The notes beneath the pieces are model-generated. The model saw only the letters and a program-made list of their open reading frames with translations, searched no databases and was not told the origin of the DNA. A stretch of 64,000 nucleotides of DNA from Glossina fuscipes (Eukaryota; Arthropoda; Insecta; Diptera; Glossinidae), in NCBI RefSeq assembly GCF_014805625.2, contig NW_023998417.1:3197725-3261724 (forward strand), written 5' to 3'. Shown here one piece after another: positions 12,620-25,200 of this stretch (its first letter is position 1; the number at the start of each line of letters is the position of its first letter). The position numbers and the translations under genes were made by a program.

Positions 12620-13427
12620 ATATATTTTCTGATTATTTCTTTACTCAGTCTAAATATCCCCAAATACTACCTATCCAGGATGTATGCGCATAATAGCTGT
12701 CTTACCTACAAGCATTTCAAGAAAACCCAACTTCCTCTTAATATGTTCTTCTAAATTTTGAATAAACCTAAGTGGACTGCCATGTAGAGGAATGTGAATT
12801 CGTAGATTGCCTGCTGTAGAGATATATATATAACTACATAAATTAAGTCAAATGCTAAGGCGGACTAAAAGCACATCATGAAATATATAGTGATACTACA
12901 ATGACTGACTACCTTGAAGCTCCACATATCGGTATTCGTCAATTATTATGAACGCTTTTCGATTGCGAGTAAAGGCATACATATATATACTCTATTGTTC
13001 TCCACCGATTACATTTGAAAATATGTGAGATTAGACCAAAAGAAAGGCCTTCGGGGAGCTTAACTTTTTGTAGCATTCTCATAAGTAATGAAAAATTGCA
13101 TTGTTCATACGTTTCATTTATGTCAAGGAAAAGGAAAATTCGCCTTCAGCCAACTTTTTTTGCTTTTTCCTTTTTTTTTTGCAGAGATCAGTCAGAGTAG
13201 TTCTGTTACATTTCAAATTAAGTGTTAATTTTTATTTGATTCATTTTTTCATTATAAATAACAAAGAATGTTTTTTTGATAAGTTTTACATGTGCAATAA
13301 TACAAAGAATAAAAGTTGCCCTTAATAACCTTCATAGAGATGACATGTTTTAAAAAAAAGTGTCACCAAATTCACAAATACACTTACATCACAGTATTTG
13401 TGACCTAAAACTATGAAGCGTTTGTAG
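12620..13427. other. AT-rich non-coding stretch
   Basis: Nothing recognised; short open frames overlap poly-T tracts. Confidence 0.5.
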
Positions 13428-13660
13428 CTAGAGTCAAAAAGTAGCAAGACTTACTGGCTTCGATCAAAAAGTAGCAGGATTGAATAAAAAGTGACGCAAG
13501 ATGACGTAGTTGTGAACAAAAAGCGGTAAGATTACGAAACGAGTTACAAACAATAATAAGACTAAGTAGCTGAGACTAGGAAGTAATAAGACTAGAAAAC
13601 TGCGATCGTTAAGTAAATGTGCTCGAATAAGTAAATAAAACTGACTGGAGCTGCCATATC
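13428..13660 (+). repeat. Degenerate short tandem repeat array
   Basis: The motif (G/C)A-CAAAAAGTAGCAAGACT recurs in decaying form every ~25-40 bases: AGTCAAAAAGTAGCAAGACT, GATCAAAAAGTAGCAGGATT, GAATAAAAAGTGACGCAAGA, GAACAAAAAGCGGTAAGATT, then GGAAGTAATAAGACTAG variants, ending in AAGTAAATAAAACTGACT. It looks like an old minisatellite. A related motif appears again near 13984. Confidence 0.6.
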
Positions 13661-14865
13661 AAACTATTATCACTTATCAAAGGAACCATTACACCTATTC
13701 GTGGTGCTTGCTATAGAAGTAACTGTTCGCTTACACTTCCTAAACATAAGAACTGAATACTTAGTTACTCTTAACTCAACGACGTATTAAATAGAGAAAA
13801 ATGGCTCATAACCTATTCTTCCCCATTTCTGTTAGCTCGAAAATACCAGATGCCCTTTAGTGGTGTTAGTTACCGCTTATATAATTAAATTAAGATTAGA
13901 TTTTCATGACAGGTACTCATTGCCATAAAAAATGTAATGAAATTAAGTAACGATCTAAAAATAGTACAGTAATGTGAATGCAATCAAAAAATAGCAGAAC
14001 CAGATATAACATAAAATACATATTCTAGGCATGAGCGGGAAGCAGAGAACTATTATGCTCGAAGGTAAAAGGATAAATACTTTCAACCATCTAACTATGT
14101 ATATGAATATGTTTCTATACATTTTTTCAGTTTTTTTTTTCTTTGTTTTTTTTTTTTTTTTTTAAATGAATAATGAAATAACCTAAATTATAACAAGTGC
14201 TAACTATTGATGTTTGCCTAGTACATTTCAATAGGCCGTTCACTTTTTTTTTTTTCTAAGCCAACGTATGTATGTATGTATGGCTTGTTAAAGCTTTTAT
14301 GTATTTTTTTCATTAAATGAAAATCAACGTCTCGTTGTAAATGTGGTTGTTTATGGCCGTTGCCATTGTTTCCATTGTAATCGTATTCTATAGCTGTTGG
14401 CAATCATATTGCGGCCCGTTGCAATCTCGAATGCAATTTACAACATTCAAATTGTTAACAATTGCTTAATCAATGAACGCATACATAAGCAAAAATGCAC
14501 TCAATGTATATAAGGACATATACACATATATATATACATATACATATATATATATATATATACTTTTACTTTTATGTCTGCGAACTTTATAAATAAAAAA
14601 TATACAAGTTTAATTTATTACTTTAATAGAATCGAAAAAAAAAAAAAACATATTTGGAATGTCGTAAAGCCATGCCCAATGCTTCACATCGCCAACGGCT
14701 ATATTGGTGTTGTATTGTTTTTCGCCAACATAGTCTGTCATCACTTTCGTTACATCCTTGGGATTTTCTCCTTAAGTGGTATGCTTGAATTGATGCTTTA
14801 GAGCATTGATAGGCAATACATAATGCACTGGTCAATAATTCATGGGATTAAGTAAAAATTTTTTT
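13661..14865. other. AT-rich non-coding stretch
   Basis: No gene. It contains poly-T near 14131-14163 and a (TA)n/(CATA)n tract at 14520-14566. Confidence 0.55.
14520..14566 (+). repeat. (TA)n/(CATATA)n microsatellite
   Basis: Alternating TA runs interrupted by CA. Confidence 0.9.
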
Positions 14866-15240
14866 TTTAAAAATTCGAAAAAATGTTGAAATGCGTTAAA
14901 ATTAGTACAACCTTTCTCTGGCATTTCGCCGCCTTTTTTATAGAACGATTTCTCAAGGCTTTCAAAATACGCTTGAGTTGATGCAATAACATCAGCTTTT
15001 GATTCGAATCTTTTTCCCAAAATTTTCGTTTTGATTTGTGCAAACAGATAATACTTCGGGATTGAAAGCTACGGAAAATATGGTGGGTGTGGCCACAACT
15101 CAAAGTTAAAGTGAAGCAGTTTTGCCATTATTGACATGGGGTGTTTGCTCCACTATGAATACACATATGCTTTTGCATTGTGCATGAGCAACAGAATTTT
15201 TTTATGTGATTTTTGCTGCGACAATCAAGTGTAATATGTG
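14866..15240 (-). mobile_element. Mariner transposase relic, catalytic C-terminal part
   Basis: On the minus strand, reading from about 15235 down to 14870 gives the end of a mariner transposase with two in-frame stops: SQQKSHKKILLLMHNAKAY, then a stop, SKHPMSIMAKLLHFNFELW, PHPPYFP, a stop, LSIPKYYLFAQIKTKILG, KRFESKADVIASTQAYFESL, EKSFYKKGGEMPEKG. It aligns to the mariner pattern ..LLLHDNARPH....PHPPYSPDLAPSDYHLF....F.S.EEVIAATEAYF....SYYKKGIEKLEKR. The middle catalytic Asp of HDNARPH is replaced by His, and the last Asp of YSPDL is now TAG, so it cannot be active. No clear terminal inverted repeats were seen. Confidence 0.85.
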
Positions 15241-18200
15241 TGTTACACTACCTGAAAACGTATAGAGTTGATATTTGAGTGCATGATGCATGTTGCAAAT
15301 GAATCCATTGCTCAAGAATTCTTTACTGCTCAACTTTTTCGGCAAAACTGTGTGAATTGATGTCTTCAGAATGTCAGCTATGTCACTTCTCAGTCATAGA
15401 GAACAATCTACTGGATGCTGTTGATATTCTCAGGGGCAACTAAATTTCTTTGTGCGTAGACTGCATTTAATAGTTTTTGCACTCCTACCGCCTGCAGTCG
15501 TCACAAACTATCATTTTCGGAAAGGAAATGTTGCAGTCGCACTGTCCTTTCGCAAAGGTAATTTCTGTTGTCAAAAAGCTATATTTGCCTAAGATAGCAA
15601 ATTCGGACTTTTCCTGAAGCAATAGAAATAACATAACCAAAACCACTACACCTCTTAAGCAATTGATCTAATTTATATGAAATTTTGACAGGCTTCGTTT
15701 GAGATTGTTCTTGTTGCTTTTACAAATAATACGCACTTTTTATTAGGCACGTGATCTATGCATTAGTCCCGGCACTTCTTGATAGATGTACCTAAGCTTA
15801 CAGAGAGTTTTTCTAACCATAACCCATCTTTGCGAAAATCAAGGCTAAAGAACATAAGATTTATTAAATGAGAAAAAGGTGGGAAGAAGAACGTGTACTC
15901 ATTACAAATATATATGTGTAAATTGAGGTACTTCGTACATATAAGAGGTGTGGGTGTTTCTGGTGTTTTAGTGGAAAATCCTTCACAATATGCAAAAAAA
16001 AAAAAAAAAAAAAAATTGCAATGATTTTATTTTTATCACATTGTTATATAACAAAAGTAATTTTTCTATTTACATTACACATTACTGCTTAATTTCCTTC
16101 TACAGAATCGTAGCTTCATGAGTGCTTATAGTATGAGTATATGAGGCTCTGATATATGTCTTAACTAAAACACTAGTCGTTCTCCGTTCGTTACGTGCAT
16201 TTGAAATGCTTTGGTTCATATTTTCCTTGTATGTATTTTTTTTTTTTTGTTTTTTTTGTGATTCTTCTTTTATGTCGATGTGATGTTGCAAATTGTCTAA
16301 GTATACGTATGGTTCGTGCCTTTTTGCATAATTACTTTTTTAACACTTGGCTGCTTTTTGCTTGTAAAACTGTATTTTTTTTTTTTTTTTGCTTTTTTGC
16401 TTTCTTTTCACTTTTTGTTCTTCTTTCTTTCATCTAACATCTAGACGTGTAAAAAGACTGTTTTGCGTTTTGCTTTTTTTTTTTGTTTTTTTTTTTTTTT
16501 TGTTGATAAAGAAGAAGATATGTTTAAGCTGACTTCATCCTAACGTTTGTAACATTCACGAAGAGAGATGTTTAGGATTTTTTATATCTAGACTGTTGTG
16601 GATAGGTGAATACAATTCGTTCTCTAGTTGCCGTTTTAGTTTTTTTTCTTTCTTTTTTTTTTCTTTTTATGCTCAATATATATGCAACTTCAGTGTAAGT
16701 TCTATGCTAATTAATTTGCATATGTGAGCGAACGCATGATGGTTTTGTTTATCATAATTATATGCGCACGTACGGGATCCATTCAGTAAACGATGATGAA
16801 GAAAAAATATTACACATTTTTTTTTTTTGCTTATATTTTATTGTGAAAACAGCACATTTCTGCTGCTGAGCGAAAGTGTATATAATCTGCATAATCTCTT
16901 TGTAAGCAAGGACATTTGGTAATTAACTTTAGGCTGTTTTTATGCATTCATTCGTTCATCCATTCTCTTCTCTACATTGACAATGTTAAGTTTATATTCA
17001 ATGAAAATAATTTCGAAGCGGTTTACTTACTTACATAATCATTCTGGTGTACTTGCCAGCTGTCAATTTCCCAAGAGAATGTGTATATAGGCACAATTGA
17101 TCTGCATCTTAAATATCATTAATACAAAAGTATATATGTGTGGTTGCGAAACATATTTATACGTATACACGAGGGCTGGATTAAAATCAATCATGAATAT
17201 AGCCCATCTCTTAGAGCAGTTAATTACTTTACTTTAATTACTTATACTATTAGCGCGAGTTGGTTTAGAAGCATTTCCATAGCATAGCATAGCGGAGTAA
17301 ATAAGAATCGCGACTACCAAGTCAGTGTACTCAGTGTACGCCTCAATTGCAGTATAGTTTACTTTGGACTCAGTCCGTAAATACCGCATAACATACAATT
17401 TACAGAGACCATTAGGTTACGGTCACTCCCTATATCGTTTTCTCTTTCCTGACTTATTTTTTTTACCGTAACCGTGTCACGAACATGAATAGGTAAAAAA
17501 AAAAAGAAAAGAAAAACAGAATCTTGTGATTGAGAAAGTGTCAACAATTTTTTTTTTTATTTTACTCATGCACAACATCATTTATATTCTGTTGCCTATT
17601 AAAACGATTGGGAAAAAGTTGTACTACTAAGCGACAAGCCTTTGAGGTCAGTTTCTTTTTCAATTATTTTACCATTAACTTGAAATTTGTTTGCTTTTGC
17701 TTTTTTAAAATAAATGGCCCAAAAAAAAAAAAATAAAAAAAAAAAAAGGTTTTCTTCACTGTCCGCACGCACATGTACATGTACATTTAAAATTAATTAG
17801 GACATAATTTTAAGGATTAGATAAAGACATTTTTATTGTTTTTTGTAACTTTCGTCTCCTTCATTTTTATTCTTTTTATGGCTTCACTTACATTTCCTTT
17901 TTTTTTTTTTTGCAGAGGTATAAAAGAAAAAATGTTTCCAAGTTTCCAAGTTAAAGCCGAAGCCGAAGCCGAGGCGTACGTTGTTAGGCACACTTTATTA
18001 AAAAAGTTATTGACTTGATAAATTTATACTAAAAGAAGAAATTAATTGCAAACGCAGGATATCCACATGCATACGATGTGCTTGTATTCGTTTTTTTTTA
18101 AATATTTATATATAAATAAAATGTATTTTATGTAAAAAGAGCAAATGGTCAAATCGGAGGCTGCTTGTATAAGCTTGAGAAGCGTTCTGAAAATGAACTG

Positions 18201-20660
18201 CATTTCACAAGCTATGTGCTACGTACTCTATTTGCCAAACAGCGCTGTACGGTCTGCATTGCATACTTGACTGAACATTGCGAAAGATGTAATAATTTAG
18301 TGAGAATTCCTGTTCCTAGTCAACGCGAAAGCTTAAGCCTTGCAGCTACATTTACTGGATAGCATTTCATGTTTAAATATTTCACTTGATAAGTGAAGCC
18401 ATTATAAGAAGCTCGTGCAAATATTATAACAGGACCTCTACGGCGGAAGGACTCTTTAAAAAATGCTTTATCCCGCTTGTACAACGATATGTTTGCAGCT
18501 AATTAATAAAATTCATTAAAATGATAAATTGACAAAACATATATGCTCGTCTTCGTGGCTAGATGTACCACGATGATCCCTTTTATCTACCATACACTTC
18601 TTCAATTCTCATTTTGCTAAAAAGCTTTTCTACCTTCAAATTCGGTATTAAAATAGCACTGACACTATATTTCCTATATTTTTGATTGTAAATTGTATCC
18701 AAATTGTTGCGTCTTTAGTGCAATAATTTTGAGAAATTAGACATGAAATCATTTTACAATTCATTTGTACGTAAAAATGTTTGAATTATAAGCGAAAATT
18801 AATCATTTAACGATTTCAAGTATGTCAAGTTAATGATTTCAAGTCGAATGATTTTTAACGAAATCAGTGAAATCACGTCCTGGATAATATTTTAATAAAG
18901 AACCGAATGGTTAAACGCGTACGAATGATATGTAATATGAGTTATGCAAATATTACATATGAGAAAAACAACATAGAGTATTATAAAGCGAATCATTCGT
19001 TTATGACATACGCTTACATGTATATCGGATTGTAATATGTAAGCGAATGATAATGAAGTTAGTGCAGATGTGTATGGCGTGTTGAAATAACTCAGCCGTC
19101 TCGTCCATTAGATCGTAATATTTTAATTACATAAATTTTTATGACTGAATGTTGCTTTGACTACATTCCATAATAAGTTTGCCCTGCCCTATGCCTTTAA
19201 CGCAGTTCCATGTTTTTTATATATATATATATATTTTTTTTTTGCATTTTATTACTATTTCTAATCTGCTTGATTTAATTAATAATAATGCTTATTAAAA
19301 ATTCATTGTTTTTAATACCATAATACACTTAAACTCTATGGTTGTCGCAAGTTTCGCCATTAAATATATTACAGCAAACCACTCGTTTAATACAAGTTTT
19401 CATTTATTTTCATAATAAAATATGAAAAAAATAATAGTTTATAGCCAAGTCACATTTCGATGGTAGCCCCTACGTGAGAGAGAAGGTTTAAACTTAATAA
19501 AATTAAATTTTAGGTCAAAGATCGTATTTTTCTTCGCCTACCTTTTCTGATCATAGCGTGCTATAAGTTCGACTTTTTTACCCTATATAGGCTTATTATT
19601 AAAGACGCCAGTATACCAAGCGTTCGCAGCAGATGTCTAAATTTACGATAAAGCGAGTGAAAGCGAAAATATGCGTACTTACAGGCAGATGGGCTGATGG
19701 ACAGACAAAAGGCATCGGCGAATAGAGGGACAATCGAGCAGATGGATAGACGATTTGATTGGTGAACGAGCAGATAAATAAACAGCCGGACTGATAGACG
19801 CTGGACGAAACGATAGAAAAACAAACTTAAATTCATTCAGAAAATTATTCCTAATCGTTTGATATAAGAAGGGCTGAGTCTATCTGAAACCCTTCCCAAT
19901 ATTATATATACGTGTATCGTGGAAGTGCCGTGAAGTGTTGCTGCTGAATTCGCTTAATTGCATTAAATATATATAGATATATATATATATATGCCGATCA
20001 TGTTTGTAAGTGAAACATATATATAAACCTATGTTGTCGGTTTAAATAAATTTACAATTTTCAAGACTTGAACAAACACAATAATGTATTGATATTTTGT
20101 AGTTAACTTTTTAATTATTGAGTCAATAGAAGAGATAATTAACAGAGCAAATATATGTGCAGGCGATAAATTGCCCGTAAACAGAGAGTATTTACAAAGT
20201 AAATTGCATATAACAGTAAATCTATTCTCTCTCTCTCTCTCTCTTAACATTCAATTATTAATTACTTTGGTACTCTTTGCGGGCAACTATGGTTATAAAC
20301 AATATAATCATTTTGGTTATACTATAGTAATATATAAAATCCGTTCAAAATGAAAATGTAAATCGCTCTGGCCATATTCGTCAACGCATTTTTTCATTAA
20401 TTTTTATTTATAGAGTCGCTTAGAAGCTCCAACGAATGCAAAATTAAGCAATGAATTCAATTAATGAAAGTTGAGTAAAGGCATTTGTCCGAAGCATTTA
20501 TCGGATGCTAAACTTATTACTAACTTATTACTAAAATATGAGATTTCAAATATCAAATCGTCTTTCATAAAAAAATCAATGCTTTATGTAGTCAGTCTGG
20601 CTTTCCAAAGTCTAAAGTTGAAGTAGTTTAAGTAAAAGTAAAAGCAAAAGAAATATTTAC

Positions 20661-20680
20661 TTCTTCTTCTTCTTCTTCTT
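20661..20680 (+). repeat. (CTT)n microsatellite
   Basis: TTC repeated about seven times; a similar run lies at 25826-25851. Confidence 0.9.
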
Positions 20681-21672
20681 ATTGAGAATGAATTAAATTG
20701 ACTTAAATCGAAGTAAGCTGGTATAGCAAGCAAGATATGAATCCATATATCTACCCAAGCTGAGGTGAGTTAGGCAATTTTCTTCCACAATCTTTAGCTA
20801 TAACTAACTCTCCTTGATATGTATCATCATCTATCTATACCGGCATGTCGTTTAAAAAAAAAAAAAAAAAAACCCAAGCTATACAATCATATATGGTTTT
20901 GAGTTATATAACATCATCTAATTTTAACGGTTTGATGTTACATAGCCCCCGTATGCTTCTGTAATCTGACATTGATATTAACCTTAATTGGCATTTACTC
21001 GAGGAATTTTTTCTTCGGTTATGTGAATTTTCTCATAACATACTAACGTTCAAAATATCGAATGCATTGTAGAGAGAGCTTATCACAATTACGTCGTCTT
21101 CTTCGTTTTCCTGTAATAGCAGTCATTGGATGAGTTTCTCTAAAAGTAAGTGAACGTTCGTAGAAAATTTGCTTAATAACTATTATCAACTATCGAGTTC
21201 TTAATCAAAATTTGCTATGAAATTTTGAAAAACTAAACGCATATGCTTATGTAATCATCTTCATGCTATTTGATGTTCTTCTTCGATGCAAGGTAAAATC
21301 TCAAGCAATAGAATCGAGAAAAAAAAGAACTTTAAGCAAATTGCGTTTATATTGGCGTAGTATGGCTTCATGAACTTACTGCTCCACACAAAATATATTT
21401 ACTTTTTTAAGTCGATAGCCGTTTGAGAAATATTTTGTTAAGATATTTAAAAACATACACAAGCCGCCCGCTTTTCTTTTTTTTTTTTTCTTGTTTTACT
21501 TAGATGTTTTGCTCATTTAAAGCAAATAAAAAAGAAGCAATTAAAGGGAAAATGAAAAACATTAATTACCATAAGCAAGCAACAGAGTAATGAAAGGTCA
21601 TTACTTTTGTATCAAACGGACTTGTTAAGGAATCTTTCGTTTACTATCTTAATTAATTTTGTTGTTTTTTTT

Positions 21673-21693
21673 GGGGGGGAGGGGGAGGGGGGG
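21673..21693 (+). repeat. Poly-purine G-rich tract (possible G-quadruplex)
   Basis: Runs of seven, five and seven G separated by single A, directly after a T tract, in otherwise AT-rich DNA. The runs are long enough to be divided into four G-triplets, so quadruplex folding is possible. Confidence 0.8.
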
Positions 21694-22161
21694 AATTTCC
21701 ACGCCTATTACATACTTTAAGCAATTAAATCGCAAAAGCTTTTAGATAATTTCGAACAGGTGAGATATACATTTCAATTAGTCATCTCTTGGCGGGTGGT
21801 TTCAGGTTTTTTCTATGGAAGAACGGAGCGGTCGTAACAACATTTCGATAAGTTTTTTGGTGCGTGGGCAAAAATGAGTCAGTGTGCAAAATGTTATCAG
21901 AGATAATGATGCATGAAAAAAAATCAAACGGACATATGGACAGACATATTGAAATCGATCCACAAAATGATTCTGACTAGCAGGTGCAGCAAACATTTCC
22001 ACACCAAACGTACTACAGCCTTACGGCGACCAGTGCACAAAAATCAATGTTTGCTAAACTTTCTTTTCATTTTCATCTCTGTGGTCATGTTCTTGCCTTT
22101 AGCAGTCGAGAAAAGATAAATAACAGAATTTATTGCATTTTATAGTATATTTACAAAGATA

Positions 22162-22167
<6 letters not shown>

Positions 22168-22199
<32 letters not shown>
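22168..22199 (+). repeat. (TA)n microsatellite
   Basis: About 32 bases of uninterrupted alternating TA. Confidence 0.95.
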
Positions 22200-22203
<4 letters not shown>

Positions 22204-24150
22204 AACTGAACACCAACTGGCCAACATATAGAGGTTTATTAAGTTTAAGTTAAACACTTGGCTTTAAGCTTACTGTCTAACAGACTGCCAGCCAGTGTCT
22301 TACAACTGCGTAAGATACATAAGATACAAGAATTTTTTAGATATTTTAGCATATTTTGCAAATGTTTACATAAGAAAAAAAAAAAAAAAAAAAATGCAAA
22401 GTATTCTTTAATGGAATAAAGTACGATGTGTTTTCAAAAACACTTTTCTCCCTTGAGTTTATGTTACCTTATGTAACATTGCGAAGCCTTTTCATAAGTA
22501 TTTTTTCTTAAGTGTATTTAAATATTCATTTACAAACGTCCAAAATGATAGCTTTAGCATACTCGTGGACTTAATAATCCTAGATCGAGCTGAACAGCAT
22601 ACTGCAAAACTAGGCATTGATGCAAAGTCATCTCGTAGAAGAGAGGAAAAACACAAAGAAATCCTTTGTGTGAAATTTATAGCAAATGTCCTAAAATGGG
22701 AACGCATGCGCCTTATCGCTTAATTAGACTTGCATATATTTTGATCATTTTTTTTTGAAAAATGAAAATATTTTCCATCGTTTTCTACAACAATTTTCCC
22801 ATTTTTCTGACAGCAAGACGGTACCGTGTTCAGAGAGCGACATTAGTTTGGCAGCGGACGCATTTTCTTACTTCTTCAGCATTTCTAGCCTGCCAGCCAA
22901 GCCATGCTGTATCGATCTCAACAAGTGATAATCAAAAGGCTCTGAATAACTTAATGGACAAAAAGTGTTGCTTATGAGCTCTACATGAAAAAGTGAAGTG
23001 TTAAAGTGTCAAGTTTACATGGAAAAGCGTTATTTGATGTAGAGAAAATCAATATGATCGAATTTGACCGTTGTGTACACTGATACTTTGCAATTACTTT
23101 ATCATTTTCACCGATAGATGAATGACTAATGGAAATACATGCAAGCATCTTTCATAAGCCGTAGTCCAGTTAATGACCGTAAAGATAAAAATTTTCTTTA
23201 CCTATTTGGTGAAAATTCCACATATAACTGTGAGCTGGGTAAGATTTACCGGTCTCTTCTAGACGATCTGCTTCAAAAATTGATCTAACGTTCAGCTAAT
23301 TAACTGTGCAAAAGAAGAATTTAACAAAATCAATTACATAAGAATGGCTTGAGCATGAGTATGGAACCTAAACTGGCAATTGGAACTTTGATCCTCACAC
23401 AAGGTCAACGCCAAAAATATGATAAGTTAGTTAATTAACATTAGTGTTTCTTAGCAACGTCTTAGGCAAACAAATGCATAAGCATTACAAGCGTTCTTGT
23501 CGTCCAGCGATAAAATTTGAGATGAAGGACATGAATGCATTACCCGTGAAACGCCGAAGCTAACTTATTTTCGGTTATTGTAAATAATTGACGATGCATA
23601 TTGTATTCTTCACATTTTTTTCGTTTGAAAAGTTTTTAAATGAAATATTATCAGTGTATTGTGTTCAACGCAACGCAATAAAAAACTTTAACAACATTAA
23701 TATAACAAACTTAAAACGAAATTGCTAAAATTTATGAGTGTTGTAATTTGTTCACTGCTTTTTTTAAATTTTTTTTTGTTTTTTTTTCCTTTATTTTATT
23801 TTCGAGTACAATGTCAACGCATAATAAAAGCTACATACAGCAATAGCTATAAATTTTGCATGAAAGAATACCATAGTAAACATATTATAAAATCTGTTTA
23901 TCCACAAACTTTTTTTTTTTCTCTTATTTTTTTTCTTTTTTGTTTCTCTTTGCTATTGAAGTTTGAATATTTATAACTGAAGTGTCTATTACATCAGAAC
24001 ATCATTACAATCGTTCTTGTTGCACTGTTAAGCCAAAGGGCTATAATGAAATTTTATCATATTTTGTATTCATATCACACAGTTAGATTGTGTAATGAAT
24101 TTATGACTTTGTGTGCAAGACTAAATATTGTTTATAATATTTATTTTATA

Positions 24151-24184
<34 letters not shown>

Positions 24185-24204
24185 TATATATATATATATA
24201 TCTA
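24151..24204. repeat. (TA)n tract forming two overlapping perfect palindromes
   Basis: TCTA(TA)nTAGA at 24151-24184 and TAGA(TA)nTCTA at 24181-24204 are each perfectly self-complementary and share the TAGA at 24181-24184. Confidence 0.9.
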
Positions 24205-24954
24205 TGCATATAAATAATAAAGGTGTGAAAAGGAGAGATAAAAAGTATTTCTATATCTATCTAAATCAATTACGAATTTATATTTTTATTTATTGTATGA
24301 ATATAATATTTACAGCATCGAGGGTTAATTGCAATCAATTTATGCGAATAAAAATAATCATTAAAAATTGTTATTTATTTGTTGTTATGATCGCGTAGGC
24401 CAACCAACAATGGTGTTTTGAAACTGGTTGCTCAAAATTTCTTTTTCTAAATGCTTTCATTATTACTAACCAACTTTTATTGTTACTAACTAATACCAAA
24501 GAAATTAATTCTAATACTAAAAGGAGGATTTAAAGAATGTTAGATGCAAGAAAAATTGCTTTATTGTTGACATCACGATAAACTAATCTAACAAGTGAGT
24601 CAGTTAGTTCTCGGATTCAAATTTCACTTTGGCCATAGCTATAGTGAGTATTCATTTGGTAAAAGCCGATTGATTCCACGGACTCACCGATGTTTGCGGC
24701 CATCTCTCTGCATCATTCCCTTCCTTCATTTCTTCTTTCTGTTCTGGCCTTAATCGTGTGAAACGAACAAGTGACATCCCCTGAATTATCAATCATTAAA
24801 AAAAAAAGAAAAAAGAAAACGCAACTATCCACTATGCGAGGCGATAAATTATAAATTTAGCTAGGTTTTGCTTATCTAGGTTATTAGATAATAGGAGTTC
24901 TATTTCCATATAGACCTAACAGAATATAAGGAAACAGTTTCTCAATCTTAAAAA

Positions 24955-25200
24955 TGTCGACTCAGAAGGAAGCATCAGAGACCCCTATAAAGTATATATA
25001 TATTCCTGATTAGACTCAAATTCTAAATCGATATAAGCCTTTCCGTCTGTTTGTCTGTCTGTCCGTCTATGTAAGGTCCATTGTAACCATTGTCCTGGTC
25101 GCAAAAATCAAGATTTTGACTTCAAATTTGACAGAAACATTAGAAGTTCTTGCACCCGGGTTGTTATTGAAAATGCCACGCCCACAATGCAAGTTTTCAA
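24955..25200 (+). mobile_element. Dispersed fly-type repeat, copy 1
   Basis: The order of motifs is GGAAGCATCAGAGACCCCTA, TAAAGTATATATATATTCCT, GATTAGACTC, then GTCTGTTTGTCTGTCTGTCC, TTTGACAGAAACATTAGAAG, TTCTTGCACCCGGGTTGTTA, TTGAAAATGCCACGCCCAC. The same blocks recur in the same order on the minus strand at 63141-63330. The TATATATATTC-TTGATCAG...GTCTGTCTGTCCGT arrangement is familiar from dispersed repeats in higher flies. It has no coding capacity, so it is a non-autonomous or decayed element. Its class is uncertain; a DINE/Helentron-type element is one possibility. Confidence 0.7.

Larger units (their letters stand above)
15241..24950. other. Long AT-rich non-coding region
   Basis: No gene, tRNA or rRNA recognised in ~9.7 kb. 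It is full of poly-T and poly-A tracts (for example 15993-16014, 16375-16390, 16473-16501 and 22377-22394). Short open frames here are mostly Phe/Lys-rich products of those tracts. Sequence at 15480-15600 may belong to the decayed transposon beside it. Individual repeats are listed separately. Confidence 0.55.
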
